A stretch of 64,000 nucleotides of DNA from Dysgonomonas sp. 216. GTDB lineage: Bacteria; Bacteroidota; Bacteroidia; Bacteroidales; Dysgonomonadaceae. Below are positions 9,550-18,000 of this stretch, in pieces (positions within the stretch are counted from its first letter, which is position 1; the number at the start of each line of letters is the position of its first letter). A program made the translations under genes and the position numbers. The notes under the pieces were generated by a model. It did no database searches, was not told the DNA's origin, and saw only the letters and a program-made list of their open reading frames with translations. The stretch is taken from positions 62,001-126,000 of the forward strand of contig NZ_QVMM01000005.1 in assembly GCF_010501065.1 (NCBI RefSeq), given 5' to 3'.

Positions 9550-10002
9550 TCAAATAATTAATGTACGGATAAAAGCCAGATATGTACGGGGGGTAAATAA
9601 TTCGGGAGGATCTTCGGGGTACGAATGAACTTTAGTTGTATAAAGCCTGTCGAAAACCTGAATATCTGTTATTATCCAAGATGAAATGATTGATGTAAAT
9701 GGTGAATTTAACTGATGTTTGAAATGAACAGAGTCTAAATCGATAGAAATCCGTTCGATAGAGCAACAATTGTCGTCGGCATGATTATCAATACACTCAG
9801 TAGTTTCGATATCCTCGTTATGGGAGCTACAGCATGAATGTTGCTTCTTTATCTCTGTATTGTGTTTGGGGCATGTTTCGCCCAAGTGATAAAGAGTGAT
9901 ACAATTATCGCAACAAAAATTTGCAACAACAGCCTCCACTCCGGTTATGGATATAACCGAGGCAAGGAATATGGCTATTATTTTTGTTACATAATTTTTC
10001 AT
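9550..10002 (-). CDS. Cys-rich exported protein, putative metal binder
   Basis: A 150-residue secreted protein of unknown function, starting at MKNYVTKIIAIF; a longer frame to 10110 adds 36 residues with no signal sequence. After the signal peptide there are three Cys clusters: NFCCDNC, HSCCSSHNED and DNCCSI, with nearby His and acidic residues, and a C-terminal EDPPELFTPRTYLAFIRTLI. This layout (early Cys, CC pairs, a PP pair near the end) resembles the small Bacteroidota HYC_CC_PP-type proteins, although the HYC triplet itself is not seen. It lies 85 bases before the TonB-dependent receptor, as expected for a soft-metal chaperone or sensor. Export and Cys clusters are visible; metal binding is inferred. 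Confidence 0.7.
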   Translation of the reverse strand: MKNYVTKIIAIFLASVISITGVEAVVANFCCDNCITLYHLGETCPKHNTEIKKQHSCCSSHNEDIETTECIDNHADDNCCSIERISIDLDSVHFKHQLNSPFTSIISSWIITDIQVFDRLYTTKVHSYPEDPPELFTPRTYLAFIRTLII

Positions 10003-10060
10003 TGCAAGTACAAAGATATTTTCTTTTATTCGAAAAATATTCAATTTATATTTTTTTAGC

Positions 10061-10918
10061 CTATTGCAATACCGATTGTATTTCTTTAAAACGATTATTT
10101 GCACACTCATATCCGTGCTGGTATAGGTTGTTCAGCTTTTGTATGTCTTTTTCTATGCGGTCTACCGTTACGGGTGCAACGGGGCGTATAACTATAACCT
10201 TGCCTTCGTCTTCCAGCTGTTCAACCAAATCGAGTTGAGCATTATACAGGGCATTTCTTTTACCGAGGGCTTCACGTATGGCAGGATACTTTCGGTAAAC
10301 GAATGACGGAATTTTTATATCTTTCTTTTCCTTTCTGTACCCCCGGTTACGGGTAAGTACAACAACATTTTGCTTGTATCCGTTATCTATAGCCCGCTCG
10401 ACGGGTATCGAGTCGCATATACCGCCATCGAGCATCGGTACATTGTCAACATAAGCTATCGGGCACATAACAGGCAGACTGCTCGATGCCCGTACTATAT
10501 CCAGCAATCGGTTTTTGTCGGTCTTTTCTTCAAAGTATTCGGCTTCTCCCGTGAGACAATTGGTTGTAACCATCTCGAAACGGTTGTTATTCGAAAAGTA
10601 GGTATCGTAATCGTATGGGATGATGCTTTCGGGGAATTCACGGAATAGTAAATCGAAATCCATAATATTCCGCTTGCGAATAAAGTGCTTCAAGCCTATA
10701 TAACGATGTTTTTCCAGCAAATCGATATTACTGAACTTGGCTCTTCCTCTTTGTCGCGACATATACGATAAGCCATTGCAAGCTCCGGCCGAAACACCAA
10801 TAGTATATGGAAAGTACAGATTGTTATCCATAAGAAAATCGAGTACCCCGCAGGTAAACACTCCCCGCATGCCTCCACCCTCGAGAACTAAGCCGTATTT
10901 TGTTTTTAATTCTTGCAT
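10061..10918 (-). CDS. Patatin-like phospholipase
   Basis: A 285-residue serine acyl hydrolase of the patatin family. Visible motifs: oxyanion loop LEGGGMRG at the N-terminus, nucleophile elbow GVSAG with catalytic Ser, and the Asp of DGGICDSIP, giving the Ser-Asp dyad. The C-terminal region resembles YjjU-type bacterial patatins. I chose the ATG at 10918 (MQELKTKYGLVLEGGG); upstream in-frame codons run into tamL. It begins 26 bases after tamL's stop on the same strand and may hydrolyse membrane phospholipid acyl chains. Substrate unknown. Confidence 0.85.
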   Translation of the reverse strand: MQELKTKYGLVLEGGGMRGVFTCGVLDFLMDNNLYFPYTIGVSAGACNGLSYMSRQRGRAKFSNIDLLEKHRYIGLKHFIRKRNIMDFDLLFREFPESIIPYDYDTYFSNNNRFEMVTTNCLTGEAEYFEEKTDKNRLLDIVRASSSLPVMCPIAYVDNVPMLDGGICDSIPVERAIDNGYKQNVVVLTRNRGYRKEKKDIKIPSFVYRKYPAIREALGKRNALYNAQLDLVEQLEDEGKVIVIRPVAPVTVDRIEKDIQKLNNLYQHGYECANNRFKEIQSVLQ

Positions 10919-10944
10919 ACACAAAAATAGCAAAAAGCTTTTGC

Positions 10945-13206
10945 TTAGAACGGATATCCTATTGCAAAATGCCAAGCCATATTTCGTAAACGCGGCTTGA
11001 ACATTATAAACCTGTCGCCTTCGTCTCTTGCCGGATCGTAAGCTTTCATGCCCGTATCTAATCGCAAAAGTAGAAATCCCAGATCGACACGCAGCCCTGC
11101 TCCATACGATGCGGCGATTTCTTTATAGAATTCGTTAAATTTAAACAGCCCCCCTTTTTGTCCTTCGTAGTTCTTTATTGTCCAGATATTACCTGCATCA
11201 ACAAAGCCTGCTATTTCGAAAAGGGAAGTCATTTTATAACGGTATTCAATATTCAGATCCAGTTTTATATCTCCCGCCTGATTTATAAAGCTTGCCGTAT
11301 CGTTATATATTCCGGGGCCTAAAGTGCGTGTGCTCCATCCTCTTACGCTATTAGCTCCACCCGAGAAAAAGCGTTGTTCGTAAGGTAATATATTAGAGTT
11401 ACCATACGGGTTGGCAACGCCCAAAGCTACATTGTAAGCAAACGATTGTTTACGGTCGAAGGTTCGGGTGTGGGAAAAGCTGAAAGTCCCCTTTATGTAA
11501 TCGGCATAAGCTACCCCCACAATTTCTTTTTGCCCTTCATTATTTTTAGTAGCTCCATTCATTGTTGCTACAAGTGAAGGCAACCACCCTGCAGTTTCGA
11601 CAGAGGCACGGATGGTATAGCTGTTTTTAGGAAACCTGAATCCACTGCTTTTAGTAAAAGTAATATTATAGCCTGTGCGTGCAATAAGCTGGTCTTTATA
11701 AGTTTCTTTCAAAATGTCGGTAGTCAGGTAATTATTGAAAGCCGTAGAAGTCCAAGGCATCCGGATATAGTTTATATCTATTAGATTGATGGTGTGATTC
11801 AGCCGGTTACGACTCGAAGACCATCGGTACGTAATTTTTCCGTTAAAAAACTGGCGTGTATATTCGGGACGATGCTGGTTTGTTAACCCTACACTAAACT
11901 GCGTACTTGCCGAAGGTTGTTCCCGCCACGACTTCTTTAACCATGGAAAAAGAAACTGCGGAAACGACAGGCTTGTTTCTATACCATATTCATAATAATT
12001 TTGCCCTAACAAGTCGGTGTTATCCGTTCCTGTGATAAATTCGTAAGCACCTCTCAACTTCACTGTAAATATTTCGGCTCCGTTAAACAGGTTTCGGTGC
12101 TGGTATGCAACACTAGGTGCTACCCCTATATCTCCGGCCGAGTTTGTTCCTTCCAATCCTGCCTGAAACCAGTGTATATTGCCCGGAGCCAAAGTGATTC
12201 TGGCATCTATAAATTGAATACTGTCAGAAGTTGGCACTTCGGTATAGTTTATATTGGTTTGCCTGATAATGCCAATGCCATTGAATGCACTAAACGTACG
12301 TGAACCCGCATAATCGGAATAGTATTTGTCGGGGCGGATATAATTGTTGCGTAATAACGTAGAAGTCCGCAGGAAATTGTTACTGCCTCTTACGATTGTA
12401 ATTCCGTCTGTTATTATAGTATCGGGATTGGCAAAATATTTATCGTTTTCGTTGTTCGTCACATCATACCCACTCAGTATTGTAATGTTTCTGAATTTGA
12501 AACGGCTGAAAGCCAAACTATCAGGCGTTTCGCGCAGGGTAAGGAATAAATCTACCTGATGCGAATTGAGCGTTGTGTCGGCACGGAAGTATAGATTTTC
12601 TTTCGAGAAAGATTCATATCCCACATTGCGCAGTATATTGCTTTGGCGTTCCCTTTCGGTTTCGAGTAATTCCTGATCGAACAACTCGCCTGTTTTAACC
12701 TGAGATATTCTCTTTGTACGGTTCAGGATCCTGGCAAGCCCCTGATTGTCTATTGTGTATTCGTATTTTCGTATGGTGTAAGGAGTGCCACTCTGTATCT
12801 GATATGTTACTTCTATTTTTTTGTCTTTAGTCCTTAACAGGGTGTCTACTTGTGCATTTAAATATCCCTGATTCGATAATTCTTTTTGTATTTGGTTTGC
12901 CGAAATATTAGTTTGGCTTGCACTATATAACACGGGTTCTTTCCCTAATTTTCTTACTACGCGGGTAAGCCATTTGCTTGTGTCCTGTCCGGCCATATTA
13001 TATATTTTCAACCTCACTTTCCCTAATAATGGCAGCGAAGAGTTTGGTGTTTGGCGAACATAATCTTCGAGATAGGCAACATCAATTTTTTTATTGTCAG
13101 ACTTTATAGTATACTTGTCTAAAAGATATCTTCCTTCAGGTATATTTTTTGATGTACTACACGATGCAAGTACAATTACAAGTAATATGTATATGGCATT
13201 TTTCAT
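10945..13206 (-). CDS. tamL: TamL, BamA/TamA-family outer-membrane lipoprotein
   Basis: A 753-residue Omp85 protein. It begins with a lipoprotein signal (lipobox LASC, Cys about residue 16), which separates TamL from the ordinary TamA/BamA of Proteobacteria. POTRA-like repeats fill about residues 25-330 (for example QIQKELSNQGYLNAQVDT and the RERQSNILRNVGYESF stretch). A 16-strand bacterial-surface-antigen barrel follows, with RFFSGGANSVRGW near residue 620, the conserved VRGW/Y element of strand-closing loop L6, ending in FAIGYPF with the usual C-terminal Phe. It overlaps pdxB by 4 bases (ATGA). With TamB it should form an envelope-spanning complex for outer-membrane biogenesis. Confidence 0.85.
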   Translation of the reverse strand: MKNAIYILLVIVLASCSTSKNIPEGRYLLDKYTIKSDNKKIDVAYLEDYVRQTPNSSLPLLGKVRLKIYNMAGQDTSKWLTRVVRKLGKEPVLYSASQTNISANQIQKELSNQGYLNAQVDTLLRTKDKKIEVTYQIQSGTPYTIRKYEYTIDNQGLARILNRTKRISQVKTGELFDQELLETERERQSNILRNVGYESFSKENLYFRADTTLNSHQVDLFLTLRETPDSLAFSRFKFRNITILSGYDVTNNENDKYFANPDTIITDGITIVRGSNNFLRTSTLLRNNYIRPDKYYSDYAGSRTFSAFNGIGIIRQTNINYTEVPTSDSIQFIDARITLAPGNIHWFQAGLEGTNSAGDIGVAPSVAYQHRNLFNGAEIFTVKLRGAYEFITGTDNTDLLGQNYYEYGIETSLSFPQFLFPWLKKSWREQPSASTQFSVGLTNQHRPEYTRQFFNGKITYRWSSSRNRLNHTINLIDINYIRMPWTSTAFNNYLTTDILKETYKDQLIARTGYNITFTKSSGFRFPKNSYTIRASVETAGWLPSLVATMNGATKNNEGQKEIVGVAYADYIKGTFSFSHTRTFDRKQSFAYNVALGVANPYGNSNILPYEQRFFSGGANSVRGWSTRTLGPGIYNDTASFINQAGDIKLDLNIEYRYKMTSLFEIAGFVDAGNIWTIKNYEGQKGGLFKFNEFYKEIAASYGAGLRVDLGFLLLRLDTGMKAYDPARDEGDRFIMFKPRLRNMAWHFAIGYPF

Positions 13207-14330
13207 TCCTTATTTAATCTGACATTCTTAAATCCTAATTCGGATAATACATTTTCCGATGTTTTATCAGCATTTTCCAACGTATATGCGTTGTACTCAC
13301 GCCGAATGGGATATTCTCCTCTCAATGTCGAAAAAGCAGACGGGTTGGCTAATAATTTTGTTTGGTCGGCTAACGGGTTGTATGTTTTTAATGCTGCATA
13401 CGAAACCTGTTCTACCGGAGCTACTCCTCGTAAATCTATAGATGAATTGTCAATTTCGGGGGGAGTTACCTTATCAATACCTTTAGTGGGTAAGTTCCAG
13501 AAATGAGCCAGATTTTCGAGCGATATACGGGTTGCGTTTGCTTTGCCATCGGCCGAATAACCTGCAATATGGGGTGTCGCAATATCAACCATATGCATAT
13601 ATTCCGTATCTATATTGGGCTCTTTCTCCCAGCAATCAATTATGGCTCCCGATATTTTTTCTGCTTTTATGGCATGCTTTATAGCATTGGTGTCTATTAT
13701 TCCTCCTCTTGCCGAATTAATTATTATCGGTTTTTTAGTTAGCGTATTAAAAAAATCATCATCGGCAAGATGAAGGGTTTTGTATCTGCCTTCTTTTGTC
13801 AGGGGAGTGTGAAATGTTATAATATCGGCTTCTTTTTTTATTGTTTCAATATCGACAAACTCATTGCTTTGCTCTGTTTCTTGTCTTGGGGGATCGTTTA
13901 ATAAAACCCTCATACCTAACAGACTACAAGCGCGGGCTACTTTTTTTCCTACATTTCCGACCCCCACTATACCAATTGTTTTTTCTTTCAGGTTTATCCC
14001 TTTTTTTTCGGCTATAACAAACAATGACGATACTATATATTGCATTACCGATCCCGAATTACAGCCGGGGGCATTATACCACCTGATTCCATTTTCGGCA
14101 CAATAAACAGTATCTATATGATCGAAACCAATTGTAGCTGTACATATAAGTTTAACGTTTGTATTTTCCAGTACATCTTTATCCAGATATGTAACAGTAC
14201 GAACAATAATCGTGTCGGCTTCTTTCAGTGTGTTTTGCGACATATCGCTGCCGGATATATATGTTACATCGCCGAAAATTTCGGCAATGCCTTTCAAATA
14301 AGGAATATTTTTATCTGCAACTATTTTCAT
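13203..14330 (-). CDS. pdxB: 4-phosphoerythronate dehydrogenase
   Basis: A 375-residue D-2-hydroxyacid dehydrogenase, second step of DXP-dependent pyridoxal phosphate synthesis (4-phosphoerythronate to 3-hydroxy-4-phospho-hydroxy-alpha-ketobutyrate). Rossmann motif GIVGVGNVGKKVARA near residue 120; ATIGFDHID, the catalytic Arg in NSARGGIID, the Glu in DCWEKEPN and the His in TPHIAGYSADGK are all present. The extra C-terminal domain of about 80 residues (ISLENLAHFW onward) distinguishes PdxB from other family members. Overlaps both neighbours by 4 bases, so it is translationally coupled to the ABC ATPase and tamL. No other B6 gene is nearby. Confidence 0.88.
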   Translation of the reverse strand: MKIVADKNIPYLKGIAEIFGDVTYISGSDMSQNTLKEADTIIVRTVTYLDKDVLENTNVKLICTATIGFDHIDTVYCAENGIRWYNAPGCNSGSVMQYIVSSLFVIAEKKGINLKEKTIGIVGVGNVGKKVARACSLLGMRVLLNDPPRQETEQSNEFVDIETIKKEADIITFHTPLTKEGRYKTLHLADDDFFNTLTKKPIIINSARGGIIDTNAIKHAIKAEKISGAIIDCWEKEPNIDTEYMHMVDIATPHIAGYSADGKANATRISLENLAHFWNLPTKGIDKVTPPEIDNSSIDLRGVAPVEQVSYAALKTYNPLADQTKLLANPSAFSTLRGEYPIRREYNAYTLENADKTSENVLSELGFKNVRLNKE

Positions 14331-15013
14331 TTTACTACACTATGGTATAAATCTGTTACCGAGTTTATATTTTCAGTTTTTTCGTCGGCAACTAATTGTC
14401 CGTTATTTATTATCAGAATACGAGAGGCTATGTTTCGTATTTCGTGCAACAGATGTGTTGACAGCAATACCGTTTTCGATTTTGCCAGATTTTTTATTAT
14501 TTCCTGAATCTCTTCCTGCTGACCCGGATCGAGTGCACTTGTGGGTTCGTCCAGTACAAGAAAATCGGGATTGTGGATAAGGCTTTGCGCCAAACCAAGC
14601 TTTTGCCTGTTCCCTTTCGATAGTGCCTGTATTTTCTTTTTATATTCGTTTTTTAATCCAAACTGTTCAATACAGCTACTAACTTTGTCTTTTATATTCG
14701 GGGTTTTATATACACCTGCAACATACTCCAAATATTCGCGTACGTACATTTCGGAAGGTAGCGGATTGTCTTCCGATAAGTAGCCTAACCGTTGTTTTGC
14801 CTTTATCGGGTTTTGGCTTATATCAAAGCCTAATACGTTTACGCTTCCCGAGTCGGGGGATAATACACCCGTGACGATTTTCATTGTAGTAGATTTTCCT
14901 GCTCCATTTGGCCCGAGCAAGCCTACAATTTCCCCGTCACCCAGATCGAAGCTTATATTTTCGATAGCTTGTATCTGTCCGTATTTTTTCGATATGTTTT
15001 TAACTTTAATCAA
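14327..15013 (-). CDS. ABC transporter ATP-binding protein (GldA/CcmA-like)
   Basis: A 228-residue stand-alone nucleotide-binding domain. Walker A GPNGAGKST near residue 35, Q-loop region, signature LSKGNRQKLG (a variant of LSGGQ, common in GldA and multidrug-export ATPases), Walker B FLVLDEPTSALD and switch His in LLSTHLLHE. The start is TTG at 15013, 4 bases after the tamB stop; it gives the canonical N-terminus MIKVKNISKKYG and no nearby ATG does. No permease is encoded in the window, so the membrane partner is elsewhere. It overlaps pdxB by 4 bases. Confidence 0.85.
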   Translation of the reverse strand: MIKVKNISKKYGQIQAIENISFDLGDGEIVGLLGPNGAGKSTTMKIVTGVLSPDSGSVNVLGFDISQNPIKAKQRLGYLSEDNPLPSEMYVREYLEYVAGVYKTPNIKDKVSSCIEQFGLKNEYKKKIQALSKGNRQKLGLAQSLIHNPDFLVLDEPTSALDPGQQEEIQEIIKNLAKSKTVLLSTHLLHEIRNIASRILIINNGQLVADEKTENINSVTDLYHSVVK

Positions 15014-15017
15014 AGCC

Positions 15018-18000
15018 TTAATCTTTTTGTTTAGTCTGATCTTTGTTTCTTTTTCTTTTGGTAGACCTAAATAGGTCTTTCAATTTTTTAGCTTCTTTCG
15101 TATATACAATACCTATGCCCTGTGTGGTTTCCGCCTGTTTGTATATACGGTCGTTTGTACGATTAAAAGCCTTCAATTGCACGGTTCGAGTCAATTCGTA
15201 CTCAACATCGAAGTCGCCCACAAACTGATTTTCGTCGGTTGTTGTCTGATCGGTACGATACCCTAAATTAGTATTTAATTTCAATTTATCGTCAAACAGA
15301 CGAGTCGAAACATTTACCCGCATATCGACATTCGAGAACGATCCGTCTTCCGACGATATTTCTGTCCCTACCTGAAACTGCCGACCTAATATGCCTCCTA
15401 ACAATGAATCGAGCCCTTTCGATAATGCTCCGGAAGCAACACTTGTCCAAAGGCCTGTAACCATGTTGCCATTTCCTCCCGAATTGTTCGTCGGATAAAA
15501 AGATCCGGTGGCTAAAAGGTATGCAAATTGTTTTATTCTTTCCTGATCGGTGTTTATTATACTATTTACTTTCTGCCGTATATCGTCGTTCGAATCGGGT
15601 AATGTAACATTGTAGGTTAATTCCATTTTCTGCATATTACCTCTAATGCCCAACTCACAATCGACGTATATGCGGTTGTTCTCGAAACTGGGATCCAGTG
15701 TATTCAGGCTTGCTCTTACCCTTTGGTATGCCGTGATATTGAAAGTCGATCGCATCGGGTCGCCCGCCATTGTGACTTTACTGCCTTCGCGTATATTAAA
15801 ATTTAGTGTTTTGATATTCTGTAATCGTAGTTTTACGGTTCCCTCCTCAATTATATAATCGCCAAAAGCCTGCATCTTGTCGGCTTGTAAATCGTAAGAG
15901 AAATTTATTTGCCCCCTACCTTCCATTTGTAAGGCATCGCCTGTTATGGGGTCGAGAAGCACACTTAACGAAAGTCCCGGAGTTACTTTTACATCCATAT
16001 CTAATTTTAAAGGTAAGGACGTTTCCATTTTAGCTGGCATTGTTATAATAGCCGATGAATCTTCGGCCGGAGTATTTATATAAACAATACTCTGATATGT
16101 TGAGGCAGACGAAACCTGAGGAATTACAATATTCATTTTTGAATTTCTGCCGTTTGTTATGTTTTTTAGTTTTACATCTATATTATCAGCATTTCCTTTT
16201 ACTTCTACATCGCCACTAGCCGACAATCTGCCATAGAACAAGCTGTCGGTGCGGTTGGGAGTATTAAGCAACAGCAAATTCTTTATTTTCATATTCAGGG
16301 TATAATTTATATCCTTAAAGTTATTGTGAGAAATTACAGCCTGTACAGTTGCTTTATTGTTATTCTCGTCGAACAAAGTCAGGTTATCAAATCCTATTTG
16401 GGTGGGGTTCACTGCTATTGTATCCGATATGTGGTAGTTTACATTTGTGTAGTCGATACCGATATGTGTGTCGTTAAAACCCAGCCATCCCGAAGCTTTA
16501 GGAGCCGCAATACTTCCGTTTATATTCATTTTACTACTTATGCTACCCGACAAGTCGTTAAGCACTCCGGCCATAAAAGGTTCAATCCAATTGAGCGAGA
16601 ACCTGTCTATATCAACATTCATATTTATCGAATCTTTTACCGTGCATACATGTCCGTTTATACGGCTGTTGGATAATTTGTTGACAAGCTGTGCATCGAA
16701 GTTTATTGCTTGCTGTGTATTATTCCAATTGCTTTCGAGATTTAAAGTTCCCAGTGTGTCGCCAAAAATTATCATATCGGCAAGAGCCAAATCTTTTGTA
16801 TATAGTTCGGGGGGTCCGAGAACATTAGTGAGAAATACTTCCCCATTTAATTCGGCACTTATATTGTTTATATTAAAAGCTGTAAGAATGTCGCCTATTT
16901 GAGAATGATCGAAATATATGCCTACAGTATCTTCCTTATTATCTGAGACAACCCCGTCTATGGCGAAATACTTCTTGTTGTTTAATGCCAGTCCTACCCC
17001 CGATATTTGGGTTCGGTTTCCTTTGTTTTCTATTTCGGCAGGTAGTATGGCCAACGGAAATTTACCGACATTTACGTTTGTGGGCAAAATTTTCAAATAA
17101 GAAACTAACTCATTACCTTCTTCCCTGAAATGAGCATGCGCATTAAATTTGCCATCCAAAGACACTTCCGAACCCTTATTGACAGCCGACATCAGGGTTT
17201 TTATAGTATCGGACTTCACATCAATATCCAGAGCTAAATCCATAGCCGATGTGTCTTGCGGCAACCTGAGCGATGCGTCGAACCCTAAATTTGTGTCGGT
17301 ATTATATAAGCCTATGCGGGTATTCTGTACTTCCATATTGTTAAACCTGATAAGAGGAATATCGGCACTTAGGTTTATGCGTTTATCAACTGTGTTTACA
17401 GTTGAGGTTATTGTTGCCGGAGTAATAATTGTTGCCGGCAGATCGAATATTTTGCTTAAGTTTTCGGTGTTCTTTATTGTTACTGCAATATCAAATTTAT
17501 TCTTATATTTTTTTAGCCGTTTATTTTCTGCGAAAAATGAAGGAAGATAAGTGCTCATTATATTGGTTAACTCGGCAGGAAGCTCTTCCAGATAATAATC
17601 GCCCAGAATACTTGCATCGAGAAAAGATGATGATAAGTTTATAAACCGTTTACCCGTATCGTTATTTCCCGATTGCAGGCGAAACTGGCCCGGAACAAAG
17701 TTCAAGTTATCGCCCCTCAGCCATAAGCTGTCGACTAAAGCAGTACCCGAAAGATGGCTGATGTCGGCTCCTTTGAAATTTCCTTTTAACGATACGTTCA
17801 GTTTAGGGTTTTCCCACATTGGGTTGTTGTAAAAATAATCGACAAGCAAATCTCTGATATTTATGTCGAATTCTATATCCTTGTTTCTACCCTGAATCAT
17901 CCACGCTTTTCCGTCTATTTTACCCATAGGCAGGTTTGCGTTTACCCATCCGCCTGTTTTCGAGGGCGAATATTCGGCGTTAAACCTGATGTTCCGGAGT

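Noticed and set aside
10003..10110. Longer N-terminus of the Cys-rich exported protein
   Set aside because: Starting at 10110 would bury the clear signal peptide and overlap the patatin gene; the ATG at 10002 gives a standard signal sequence.
14040..14507. 155-residue ORF antisense to pdxB and the ABC ATPase
   Set aside because: No domain, no promoter, and fully covered by well-supported genes on the other strand.
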